Source: Actinomycetota bacterium
GTDB lineage: Bacteria; Actinomycetota; AC-67
Assembly (NCBI GenBank): GCA_020201525.1
Contig: JAIVGO010000011.1
Coordinates: forward strand, 1-36,782
DNA length: 36,782 nt
Direction: 5' to 3'
The notes beneath the pieces were generated by a model that was given only the letters and a program-made list of their open reading frames with translations, was not told the origin of the DNA and did not search any database. The position numbers and the translations under genes are program-made. Shown here one piece after another: positions 10,717-18,455 of the stretch (position 1 is its first letter; each line of letters opens with the position of its first letter).

Positions 10717-11939
10717 GCAACGAAGACACGCCGCGGAAGCGCACGCCTTCCGCAGCGAAGTCCGGTGCGCGCAAGAGCCCGGCGAAAGCGACGGCGCGCG
10801 CGAAGACGCCGGCCAAAGCCAAAACTCCGGTGAAGCGTGGTGCCGCGAGCCGCCCGGCGAAGAGCGCTGCCCCTCGTCCCTCGATACGCGAGATGAGCGG
10901 CGGCGCGACCGTGACCGACCCCGCACCGACGCAGCCTGCCGGGACATTCGGCGAGGAACTGCTCCGAGTCGAGCATCTCGTCAAGCATTTCCCGGTTCTT
11001 CGCGGCATCATCTTCAAGTCCAAGGTTGGCACGGTTCAGGCCGTCGACGACGTATCTCTGAGCATTCGCCAAGGGGAGACGCTCGGGGTCGTCGGCGAAT
11101 CCGGTTGCGGAAAATCGACGACGGCCCGTACGGTCCTTCGGCTGCTCGAACCGACGTCGGGCGCCATCTATTACAACGGCCAGGACATCGTGAAATTCAA
11201 CAAAGATCAGATGCGAAGGTTGCGCCGGGAGATGCAGATCATCTTCCAGGACCCTTTTGCATCGCTGAATCCGCGCATGACGGTTCGCAGCATCGTGTCC
11301 GAGCCGCTGGTCATTCACGGGATCTACGAGAAGTCCGGCGGCGCAAAGTACGTCGCGGATCTCCTCGAGCGTGTGGGCTTGAATCCCGAGCATGGGAACC
11401 GTTACCCGCACGAGTTCTCCGGCGGGCAGCGGCAACGAATCGGCGTCGCGCGCGCGCTTGCGTTGAAGCCGAAACTGATCATCTGCGATGAACCGGTATC
11501 CGCGCTGGATGTGTCGGTGCAGGCGCAGATCCTCAACCTTCTCGAAGACCTGCAAAACGAGTTCGGCCTGACGTACATGTTCATCGCGCATGACTTGTCG
11601 GTCGTCCGGCACATTTCCGACCGCGTTGCCGTGATGTACCTCGGCAAGGTTGTCGAGCAAGCCGATCGGGATACGCTGTACGAGCGCCCGATGCACCCGT
11701 ACACGCAGGCGCTCATCTCGGCGGTTCCGATCCCGGATCCGCAAAAAGAGCGGGATCGCAAGCGGATCATCCTCGAAGGTGATCTTCCGAGCCCGCTCAA
11801 CCCGCCGCCGGCATGTCGTTTTCACACGAGGTGCTGGAAGGCGCAGCAGATCTGCCGCGACGTGGAGCCGCCACTCGAGGACCACGGCAACGGCCACTTG
11901 GTTGCTTGTCACTTTGCAGAAGAGGCGAAGGTGTTGTGA
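10713..11939 (+). CDS. dppF: peptide ABC transporter ATPase, DppF/OppF family, with Lys/Ala/Pro-rich N-terminal tail
   Basis: The start is placed at TTG 10713, which overlaps the dppD stop (TTGA) and has AAAGGA (10701-10705) eight nucleotides upstream. The protein is 408 residues. The first 60 or so residues are a strongly basic tail with repeated PAK/TPAKAK units, resembling histone H1 or HU C-tails, and are not part of the ATPase fold. The ATPase begins near residue 83. Walker A is GESGCGKS (128-135), the signature FSGGQRQR, and Walker [27 protein letters not shown] is in the C-terminal oligopeptide domain. The in-frame open region reaches further upstream inside dppD, but no better start is seen there. 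Confidence 0.93.
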   Translation: MSNEDTPRKRTPSAAKSGARKSPAKATARAKTPAKAKTPVKRGAASRPAKSAAPRPSIREMSGGATVTDPAPTQPAGTFGEELLRVEHLVKHFPVLRGIIFKSKVGTVQAVDDVSLSIRQGETLGVVGESGCGKSTTARTVLRLLEPTSGAIYYNGQDIVKFNKDQMRRLRREMQIIFQDPFASLNPRMTVRSIVSEPLVIHGIYEKSGGAKYVADLLERVGLNPEHGNRYPHEFSGGQRQRIGVARALALKPKLIICDEPVSALDVSVQAQILNLLEDLQNEFGLTYMFIAHDLSVVRHISDRVAVMYLGKVVEQADRDTLYERPMHPYTQALISAVPIPDPQKERDRKRIILEGDLPSPLNPPPACRFHTRCWKAQQICRDVEPPLEDHGNGHLVACHFAEEAKVL

Positions 11940-12250
11940 TGAAGCGAATCGGAGTTCTTGCCGCCGTCATGTTCGTCGTGCTGCTCGCATTCGGGACGAC
12001 TGCGTTCGCTGCGTCTCACCGTTCGACCGGGCGAAACGTCGTCCTGGCGCAAGAGTCGCCGGCGGATTGCGGCGGCGGCGTGTGCACGGTCGACCAACCA
12101 ACCGGGTTCGGCGGAGACGTCACGAACACCGGACCGGTGCATGATCCGCCCGGTCACACGATTCGGTCACTGTTGTCGATGGCGGTGATCGGCGCGTTGT
12201 TGGTGGCGTATCTGCGCTGGGCGCTTCAACGAGGAAAGACTCCCGCGTAA
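11939..12250 (+). CDS. small exported membrane-anchored protein of unknown function
   Basis: The ATG at 11939 overlaps the dppF stop (TGATG), giving 103 residues. There is an N-terminal signal peptide ([21 protein letters not shown]... ending near AFA-AS), a short Gly/Pro/Thr-rich external segment with a CGGGVC pair (about 44-49), and a C-terminal membrane helix (about 77-93) ending in a basic tail. I do not recognise a family. The tight overlap with the transporter operon suggests co-expression with DppBCDF. It may be an accessory or assembly factor, but the sequence does not show this. Confidence 0.75.
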   Translation: MKRIGVLAAVMFVVLLAFGTTAFAASHRSTGRNVVLAQESPADCGGGVCTVDQPTGFGGDVTNTGPVHDPPGHTIRSLLSMAVIGALLVAYLRWALQRGKTPA

Positions 12251-12260
12251 AACCACCTTC

Positions 12261-13946
12261 ATGATCCGCCGCCCGGCCGTTCTTCTCCTAGCCGCGCTGT
12301 TGGCTGCGTGTCCTTCGGGTCCGGCGAAGCGGCGTCCGCTCGTCGTCGACAAGCCCGTGCGCGGCGGCGTCCTCAAAGCGCTCCTTTCGGAAGACGTCGA
12401 CTTCCTCGACCCCCAGCGAGCCTCTGAGCCGGCGGCCGTCTCGCTCATGCACATCATGCATCGCGGACTGATGTCGTTCCCATCCTCGCTCGAAGCATCG
12501 GCCGGTGAGCCGGTGCCCGATCTCGCCGCCGCGCCCCCGACGATGAGCGCCGACGGACGGACGTATACGTTCACGGTGCGAACCGACGTGTCCTTCGGGC
12601 CGCCTGCGTCGCGCGCGCTCACGTCCGCGGACGTACGGGCAGGCATCATGCGGTTGATCGCTCCCGGCACCGTGTCCCCATATGCGCCCTATTTTCGAAT
12701 CATCTCCGGTGCGACCGACTACTCGGCGCATCGGCGCCCGACCTTGACGGGAATCTCGGCACCGAATCCGACGACCGTCGTCGTCAAGCTGGACCGACCG
12801 AACAACGACCTGTTGTCGATCCTCGCCTTGCCGGCCGCCGCCGCCGTTCCGGCCGAAATCGCCGCACGCTCTACGCCGGCGAACATCTCGCCGTCGGGGC
12901 CGTACATGCTTGCGCCCGCCGACGGCTACGTTGCAGAAGAATCGATCCATCTCGTTCGCAACCCCGCATGGACGGCCGAAAGCGATCCGGTCCGCGGCGG
13001 TTATCTCGACGAAATTCGGATCACGATCGGTCGTACCGCCGATCAAATCCAGACGGCGCTCAGTCGCGGCAATGCGGATCTCTCTTTGGATGAACCGCCC
13101 GACCTTGCGTCGCCGGCGTCGAACCCACTTCTGCAGCCGCGTACGCATGTCGTTGCGAATGGCTGTCTGCGATATCTCTGGATGAACACGCGCATCAAGC
13201 CGTTCAACGACGTTCATGTTCGAGCGGCTGTTGCTTCTGCGGTTGACCGGGGACCGGTCCTCGGCGCCGCCGGCGGCGAACAAGCTGGCATCGTCACGTC
13301 GTGGCCGTTGCCGCGCACGGTAATCGGGTACGTAGCGCCGTCGGAGCCACCGCCGAGCCCGGATCCGCAATCCGCGCGCGCCGCATTGACGCGGGCACGC
13401 CTTCCCAGTGGCTTCACCACCCGCCTCGTCGTCGGCGACCGTCCCGTCGATGTCGCACAAGGCCAAGCGATCGTCGCGGCACTGGGCGCCGCTGGAATCG
13501 TCGTTCGCTTGCAGACGATGCCGATTGCGTCGCTGTACGTCGACGGGTACGAGCTTCCTTCGAAGAAAATTCCGATGGGCATAGCAACCTGGTGCGCCGA
13601 CTGGAACGGTCTGGGCGGCCGCGCGATGCTGACGCCGCTTCTCGACGGCCGGACGATCGTTTCGCGCGGAAACAACAATTATGCGCAACTCAAGAGCCCG
13701 GCTATGAGCCGGCTCTTCGACGCGGCGGCCGTGGCGCCGCCGGCGCGCGCAGAGGAGGCATGGCGTGCGGCGGCTGCGCTCGTGGCGCGGCTTGCCCCGT
13801 GGGTTCCGCTGCTCGACCTGTCGGAGGCATCGTTGACATCGTCGCGGGTCGCGCGGTTCGTCGCGTCGCCGGCGTACCCCCGGGGTGACCTTGCATCGAT
13901 CTCGCTGCGCCCGGACGCCGTGGCGCCGGCTCCCAGCGGGTCATAG
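12261..13946 (+). CDS. ABC transporter substrate-binding lipoprotein (SBP_bac_5), second
   Basis: This is a 561-residue DppA/OppA-type receptor. A short signal peptide ends in the lipobox LLAAC (Cys16), followed by GGVLKALLSEDVDFLDPQ, the normal mature start of the family. Later segments include IMHRGLMSF, TYTFTVR, SPSGPYMLAP and a C-terminal domain with WCADWNGLGGR. It starts ten nucleotides after the preceding small gene and has no evident Shine-Dalgarno, so translation may be coupled. No permeases accompany it. It either feeds the DppBCDF pore with a different ligand range or works with a transporter elsewhere. Confidence 0.88.
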   Translation: MIRRPAVLLLAALLAACPSGPAKRRPLVVDKPVRGGVLKALLSEDVDFLDPQRASEPAAVSLMHIMHRGLMSFPSSLEASAGEPVPDLAAAPPTMSADGRTYTFTVRTDVSFGPPASRALTSADVRAGIMRLIAPGTVSPYAPYFRIISGATDYSAHRRPTLTGISAPNPTTVVVKLDRPNNDLLSILALPAAAAVPAEIAARSTPANISPSGPYMLAPADGYVAEESIHLVRNPAWTAESDPVRGGYLDEIRITIGRTADQIQTALSRGNADLSLDEPPDLASPASNPLLQPRTHVVANGCLRYLWMNTRIKPFNDVHVRAAVASAVDRGPVLGAAGGEQAGIVTSWPLPRTVIGYVAPSEPPPSPDPQSARAALTRARLPSGFTTRLVVGDRPVDVAQGQAIVAALGAAGIVVRLQTMPIASLYVDGYELPSKKIPMGIATWCADWNGLGGRAMLTPLLDGRTIVSRGNNNYAQLKSPAMSRLFDAAAVAPPARAEEAWRAAAALVARLAPWVPLLDLSEASLTSSRVARFVASPAYPRGDLASISLRPDAVAPAPSGS

Positions 13947-13966
13947 CCCGGTGGAAGGCTCCCTGG

Positions 13967-13972
13967 TAGAAT
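13967..13972 (+). promoter_or_regulatory. possible extended -10 element for secG
   Basis: TAGAAT preceded by TGG (extended -10 type) and followed by a C-rich stretch lies 37 nt before the secG start. The surroundings CCTGGTAGAATCCCCGCC resemble the region before tRNA-Leu at 17413-17430. No good -35 is seen. Confidence 0.35.
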
Positions 13973-14003
13973 CCCCGCCCGATACCAATTCTCGGAGGCG
14001 TAC

Positions 14004-14231
14004 GTGACCGCAGTTATCCTGGGCTTTCAGCTCACGTCGGCGATCTTGCTGATCCTTTTCATCTTGCTCCATGCAGGACGCGGCGGCGGCCTCTCGGAGA
14101 TGTTCGGCGGCGGCATTTCGAGCGTCGGTGGCTCGACGATCATGGAGCGCAACCTGGACCGCATCACGGTCGTCACGGCGGTGGTGTTCGTCGTCTCGAC
14201 GATCGCCCTCCACTTCCGGATCCGCCCGTAG
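14004..14231 (+). CDS. secG: preprotein translocase subunit SecG
   Basis: The GTG start at 14004 has CGGAGG six nucleotides upstream. The 75-residue protein has two membrane helices (about 5-23 and 53-70) joined by the conserved loop GRGGGLSEMFGGG...SS, the hallmark of SecG. It assists SecYE during protein export. In many actinobacteria secG directly follows tpiA. Here apgM and the transporter genes separate them, and secG itself is embedded among lipoprotein genes. Confidence 0.95.
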   Translation: MTAVILGFQLTSAILLILFILLHAGRGGGLSEMFGGGISSVGGSTIMERNLDRITVVTAVVFVVSTIALHFRIRP

Positions 14232-14235
14232 GAGC

Positions 14236-15798
14236 ATGACGCGGCGCCGCAGCGCCATCCTTGCACTGCTGATACTCGCGTCGGCGTGCACGGGCTCCAA
14301 GCCCCAAGCCAGGCCGACAGCGCCGGTCTCCGGCGGGACGTTGCATGTGGCGGTGCGGGATCTTTCCTCGCTCGACCCGTCGAAGGCATCGGGTAGGGGA
14401 GCAACGTTCGTGCTGGCGCAAGTCTTTCGCTCTCTCACCTCCATCGACAAGGACGGCGTGCCGGTGCCCGCGGGGGCGTCCAAGTGGATGGTTGCTGCGA
14501 ACGGTTTGCAGTGGGACTTCACCATCGCGCCGGCGACTTTCCACAACGGCAAGCCGGTAGGCGCGGCCGACTTCAAGTTCGCCTTCGATCGCATCGCGCT
14601 GAAAATCACGCGTAGCGATGTGGCTTACCAGCTCGAGGCCGTGAAGGGGTTTCACGAAGTGAAGATCGCGGGGACGGCCAAGACGCTGTCCGGCGTGATT
14701 GTGATCGGGCCGCGTCGACTCCGTATCGTGTTGACGCATCCGTTCGCGGAGTTGGCCCGCTTCCTCGCGCATCCGGCTCTGGCGCCGGTGCCGGCCGCAG
14801 CGTTCAAGAAAAACCCGGCGACGTACGCCGCGCAGCCGATCGGAAACGGGCCCTTCAAGGTTGCATCTGCTCGTATGCCGGCGAGCGTGACGCTCGAACG
14901 CTACGACGGGTTCGGCGGCACGAAGGCCTATCTCGACAAGGTGCAGATCGACGTTCGCACCGATTCCGAAGGCGTTTGGCGAGACTTGAACGGCGGCAAG
15001 CTCGACGTCGGCGAAATACCCGTATCACGACTCAGCGGTGCGAAACGCCTTGGGACGCAAGGATTCACGCCGTTCTGGGCGACGACGTATTACGGCTTGA
15101 ATCTCCGCTTGGCGAAATACGCGAAACCGGATGTACGCCGCGCACTTGCCTTGGGGATCGACCGGACGAAGCTCGCGACGACGATCTACGGCGGGACGAA
15201 GGACCCTGCGACGGGAATCTTGCCGACCGGAATTCCGGGCGCCCGGACGGCGCCATGCGATTCGTGCACGTTCGATCAAAGCAAAGCTCGCGCGTTGTTG
15301 AACGGCGTATTCAAAGGGCATGCGCCGAACTTCACGATCGATCACCTCGACGCGTCACCGAGCCGCGAGGTGGCGCAAGAGGTCGCCCGTCAATGGGAGG
15401 ACATCGGCTTGCGCGTGGCGCTGCGTGCGCATTCCTCGAGCGACTACCTGAAGCTGCTACAAAGCGGAAAGCAGGACGTTGCCGAGCTCGGGTGGCTGTC
15501 AGACGTGCCGAGCCCCGACGCGTTTCTGGCACAGCAGTTGCGCCGGGGATCGCCGAACAATCAAACGAGCTTCGCTGATGCCGAGTTCGATAGAGACATC
15601 GATACCGCGCGGCGTACCGCGGACGATTCCGCGCGCGTCGGCGCATACGGCCGCGCGCAGGAGCGCGCGCTTTCGCTCATGCCGCTGATTCCGCTCGTCT
15701 TTTTCCGCAGCCATCTCGCGGTTCGTCAGAACGTCTACGGCTTTGCGCTGAACGGCGCGGGGATCTTCGATGCGTCGGCCGTCTGGCTCATCCCGTAG
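14236..15798 (+). CDS. ABC transporter substrate-binding lipoprotein (SBP_bac_5), third
   Basis: The ATG at 14236 is chosen because the secG stop and GGAG (TAGGAGC) lie just upstream; longer in-frame starts would run inside secG. The 520-residue product has the lipobox LASAC (Cys18) and the mature start GGTLHVAVRDLSSLDP. Like the first lipoprotein it has a CDSC pair before a FDQSKARALL segment, so the two may be closer relatives than the other copies. Its 3' end overlaps the next gene by 29 nt. Confidence 0.88.
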   Translation: MTRRRSAILALLILASACTGSKPQARPTAPVSGGTLHVAVRDLSSLDPSKASGRGATFVLAQVFRSLTSIDKDGVPVPAGASKWMVAANGLQWDFTIAPATFHNGKPVGAADFKFAFDRIALKITRSDVAYQLEAVKGFHEVKIAGTAKTLSGVIVIGPRRLRIVLTHPFAELARFLAHPALAPVPAAAFKKNPATYAAQPIGNGPFKVASARMPASVTLERYDGFGGTKAYLDKVQIDVRTDSEGVWRDLNGGKLDVGEIPVSRLSGAKRLGTQGFTPFWATTYYGLNLRLAKYAKPDVRRALALGIDRTKLATTIYGGTKDPATGILPTGIPGARTAPCDSCTFDQSKARALLNGVFKGHAPNFTIDHLDASPSREVAQEVARQWEDIGLRVALRAHSSSDYLKLLQSGKQDVAELGWLSDVPSPDAFLAQQLRRGSPNNQTSFADAEFDRDIDTARRTADDSARVGAYGRAQERALSLMPLIPLVFFRSHLAVRQNVYGFALNGAGIFDASAVWLIP

Positions 15799-17392
15799 CG
15801 GGTCCCGCGCCGCTGTTCTGATCGCACTTCTTGTTCTAAGCGCGTGTCCTTCGAGGAAGCCCCACCCTGGTGTATCCGCGTCCGCGTCGCCGTCGGCTTC
15901 GCCGGTTCGGCGCGGCGGCGAGCTCGTCGTGGCATACCCGCACGAGCCCTCGACGCTGAATCCATTCCTCGCCGGGGGAGACTCACCCGCGACGCGCGAC
16001 CTCGTGCAGCTGCTGATGCCACACTTTTTCGTGACCAGACCAGACGGGACGCGCGAGCCGTCGCTCGCAGCAACCGAAGAGTCCTCGTCGCAGGAAGAAG
16101 GCTCGTCGAACGACTTTGTACGGCGAGTCACGCTGCGCGACGACGCGCTTTGGAGCGATGGTGTGCCGATCACGGCCGAAGACGTTCGTTTCACATGGCA
16201 AACGATTATGAACAAGCGGTTGCCGATCATCGCGCGCGATGGCTACGACCGGCTCACCGCGGTGAATGCGCAAGACGCGAAGACGGTTGCGCTCTTCACG
16301 CGCGATCCTCCGTCTGCGAGGCTCGGCAATCTGTTCTCCGCCGGGCTTGGCGTCCTGCCGAAGCATTCGCTCCAAGGAAAGCCGTTCGCCAACTCGCTCG
16401 CCACCTCGTGGCCGGTTTCCGGAGGTCCCTTCATCCTGAAATCGTGGACGCGCGGCTTGCAGATGGTCTTCGATCGCAACCCTCGTGCGTGGGGAACACC
16501 GCCTGCTCTCGACCGAATTCGCGTCGAGTTCGTCCCCGACGTTGTTACCGCGTTTCAGCTCTTCGAACACGGCGACGTAGACGTTCTCGGCCCGTATCCC
16601 GGAATCGACCAGCAGCGCCGTGGGGCGCTGCTCGGCGGCGCGCGCGTCACCTCCGACCTCGGCGGCACGTGGGCCGGCCTCTTCATGAACACAAAGACGC
16701 CCGCACTTTCGGAGGTGCGTGTGCGCAAAGCTCTTGCGTTCTCACTCGACCGGGCGGCGATCGTGCAAGGTCTCGTGCGCGGCGAAGGCGAAGCGCTGCA
16801 AGGCCTGACGGATGAATCTGCGACGGCATTCTCGGTCTATCGTCATGATGTCGCTGCCGCGAAGCGATTGCTCACTGACGCGGGCTGGGTTGGATCGGGG
16901 GTGCGGCGAAAAGGCAGCCGAGAGCTGTCGGTGACGTTGGCTCTCATCGGCGCGGACGAGCTTCCCGAGCGAATTAGCCGCGCGCTGCACGCCCAAGCCG
17001 AGCAAACCGGCTTCGACTTGAACACGGTCGCGCTCGATGCGGATGAATTCTGGCGCGACTGGTTGCGCGGCTCCCGTTTTCAGGTTGCGTTGGTGGTGCT
17101 ACGAGACCCCCCGGGCGGGGGGTTGCGCGCGCACTTCGGCTCGAGTGAGGGAGAGAACATCTCCAAGGTCTCCGACGCGAGCCTCGACACGCTGCTAAAC
17201 AAGGCCGACGCTACGCCGTCGGCGCCGGAAGCCGGTGGAGTCGAGCAGCGGCTAACGCAGCTGGTGCCCGCCATTCCGCTGTATCGGGCGCGCGTTACGC
17301 TGATCGCTTCGCGTGACGCCTTGGGGGTCGAGGCGAACGCGTCCGCCGACGGATTCCTGTGGAACGCAGCCTCCTGGTCCCGGGCTGGATAG
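15770..17392 (+). CDS. ABC transporter substrate-binding lipoprotein (SBP_bac_5), fourth
   Basis: This is a 540-residue receptor starting inside the end of the preceding gene (29-nt overlap, different frame). The signal peptide ends at the lipobox VLSAC (Cys26), followed by a Ser/Ala/Pro-rich linker and GGELVVAYPHEPSTLNPF. Later segments WSDGVPITAEDVRFTWQ, SGGPFILKSWTRG and VRKALAFSLDRAAI match the SBP_bac_5 family. No Shine-Dalgarno stands out, so it probably depends on translation of the upstream gene. It is the last gene before tRNA-Leu. Confidence 0.88.
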   Translation: MRRPSGSSRSGSRAAVLIALLVLSACPSRKPHPGVSASASPSASPVRRGGELVVAYPHEPSTLNPFLAGGDSPATRDLVQLLMPHFFVTRPDGTREPSLAATEESSSQEEGSSNDFVRRVTLRDDALWSDGVPITAEDVRFTWQTIMNKRLPIIARDGYDRLTAVNAQDAKTVALFTRDPPSARLGNLFSAGLGVLPKHSLQGKPFANSLATSWPVSGGPFILKSWTRGLQMVFDRNPRAWGTPPALDRIRVEFVPDVVTAFQLFEHGDVDVLGPYPGIDQQRRGALLGGARVTSDLGGTWAGLFMNTKTPALSEVRVRKALAFSLDRAAIVQGLVRGEGEALQGLTDESATAFSVYRHDVAAAKRLLTDAGWVGSGVRRKGSRELSVTLALIGADELPERISRALHAQAEQTGFDLNTVALDADEFWRDWLRGSRFQVALVVLRDPPGGGLRAHFGSSEGENISKVSDASLDTLLNKADATPSAPEAGGVEQRLTQLVPAIPLYRARVTLIASRDALGVEANASADGFLWNAASWSRAG

Positions 17393-17416
17393 CAACCGGT
17401 GCGAGCGGGAGGCTGG

Positions 17417-17422
17417 TATTCT
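17417..17422 (+). promoter_or_regulatory. possible -10 element for tRNA-Leu
   Basis: TATTCT preceded by CTGG, with a C-rich discriminator before the mature tRNA 5' end at 17433. Its flanks match those of the putative secG -10. The -35 region is not convincing. Confidence 0.35.
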
Positions 17423-17432
17423 TCACCGCCGC

Positions 17433-17516
17433 GCGGGCGTGCTGAAATTGGCAGACAGGCATGGTTGAGGGCCATGTGTCCGTAAGGACGTGGAGGTTCA
17501 AGTCCTCTCGCCCGCA
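17433..17516 (+). tRNA. tRNA-Leu, anticodon GAG
   Basis: The acceptor stem GCGGGCG (17433-17439) pairs with CGCCCGC (17509-17515), with discriminator A at 17516. The anticodon stem CATGG/CCATG encloses the loop TTGAGGG, so the anticodon is GAG, reading CUC and CUU leucine codons. A long variable arm, TGTCCGTAAGGACG, marks a class II tRNA. The T arm is GGAGG-TTCAAGT-CCTCT. The 3' CCA is not encoded and must be added afterwards. A strong intrinsic terminator follows. Confidence 0.97.
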
Positions 17517-17547
17517 CTACATATAACGTGCGGAAACGCAGAACCCG

Positions 17548-17573
17548 AAGGCTCCCGAAAGGGAGCCTTCTTT
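17548..17573 (+). terminator. intrinsic terminator after tRNA-Leu
   Basis: AAGGCTCCC and GGGAGCCTT form a 9-bp stem with a GAAA tetraloop, followed by CTTT. It ends transcription of the tRNA and possibly of the upstream lipoprotein genes. Confidence 0.85.
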
Positions 17574-17848
17574 CGCAGGGCGTCCGTTTGAATTGGTGGA
17601 CCAACACGAGTTAGCCCTTACATCGCAGAACCCCACGGTATGAAGAGGATCATGCTTCCAGTCACGCTCGTGGCCGTGCTGGGTGCCGGCTCTCTGCCCT
17701 CGCATCGATGGACCTTCGACAGCGGCATCGTTGTACCCGGCGACAATACTGAGAGATCACCGGAGTCGATCAATTGGCGCCTGGGCGCTACCTCTTTCAC
17801 TGCGGGATTCACGACACGATGCACGGCGTCCTCGTCGTCGTTTGATCC
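17574..17848. other. intergenic stretch with no supported gene
   Basis: This follows the tRNA-Leu terminator and lies beyond the 3' end of the minus-strand secreted-protein gene. A plus-strand reading frame starts at 17640 with a signal-like N-terminus, but it has no Shine-Dalgarno and runs antisense through the better-supported minus gene. A small TTGGT/ACCAA palindrome lies near 17594. No clear terminator for the minus-strand gene is visible. Confidence 0.5.
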
Positions 17849-18373
17849 TCACGCGGATACCGGCGCTCTCGTCAACGTCCCCGTCACCGATGTCCGGATC
17901 GTCGTTCCAGACGTGTATTTGTGTGAGTACGCGATCGTCGACGAGCCCAGCGTGAACGTAAACGCATCGACCTCGGTCGGCGCGGTGCAGAGCACATACG
18001 TGGCCTTTAACGTGTACGTGCTTCCGCTCACCGTTTCGACGTAGGGCTGCGAGACGAGGCCCCCCAGGCCGTTGGGCAAGCATTGCCGAACGCTCGGATA
18101 CGCATTGCTCGCGACGTCGATGAACGTCAGGCTGTCCGCCGAGCATGCCGGCGTCGTCCCGGTCGTGGGTCCCCAGCTCTCCGACGCCACAAAATTCGCG
18201 CCGCGTTGCACGAAGGTGAAGAACATCGTCCCCGTGCACGTGACCGGCTGCCCGGAGACGGAGAAGCTGAGCGTGGCGTTGCCGCTCGCAATCACGGTTT
18301 GGTCGGCTGTGGAGCCTGTTTGCGGCGCGAATGCCGCTGTAAGGACTGCGAGTACGAGGAGGAGCTTTTTCAC
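17849..18373 (-). CDS. secreted beta-rich protein of unknown function, putative target of the fused sigma factor
   Basis: The GTG start at 18373 has AGGGGGG seven nucleotides upstream. The 174 residues begin with a clear signal peptide (MKKLLLVLAVLTAAFAPQTGS, cleavage probably near residue 23). The mature part is rich in Ser, Thr and beta-formers and has four cysteines (C46, C77, C98, C129), consistent with two disulfides. I do not recognise the family. It lies 82 nt downstream of the sigma-factor fusion gene on the same strand, with its own copy of the same ECF-type promoter (18425-18452). It is therefore likely part of that sigma factor's regulon, perhaps a cell-surface product or a ligand. 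Confidence 0.75.
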   Translation of the reverse strand: MKKLLLVLAVLTAAFAPQTGSTADQTVIASGNATLSFSVSGQPVTCTGTMFFTFVQRGANFVASESWGPTTGTTPACSADSLTFIDVASNAYPSVRQCLPNGLGGLVSQPYVETVSGSTYTLKATYVLCTAPTEVDAFTFTLGSSTIAYSHKYTSGTTIRTSVTGTLTRAPVSA

Positions 18374-18424
18374 GTCGAATCCCCCCTGGCGTCCGGACGG
18401 CCTGATCGACCGCCTTTAACAACA

Positions 18425-18452
18425 AAGACACCCGAGGGCGAAGTCCGTTACG
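18425..18452 (-). promoter_or_regulatory. ECF-type promoter for the secreted-protein gene
   Basis: Read on the minus strand: CGTAAC, 16 nt, TGTCTT. The plus strand shows AAGACACCCGAG, nine variable bases, CGTTAC. The same 12-base and 6-base blocks at the same spacing occur upstream of the sigma-factor gene at 20022-20048. The -10-like element ends 52 nt before the GTG at 18373. Confidence 0.75.
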
Positions 18453-18455
18453 TAC

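Noticed and set aside
12288..13688. 466-codon minus-strand frame opposite the second lipoprotein
   Set aside because: Antisense shadow; arginine-rich, with no domain.
17640..18044. Plus-strand frame with a signal-like N-terminus (134 codons)
   Set aside because: No Shine-Dalgarno, and it overlaps the minus-strand secreted protein, which has a better signal peptide, ribosome site and promoter.
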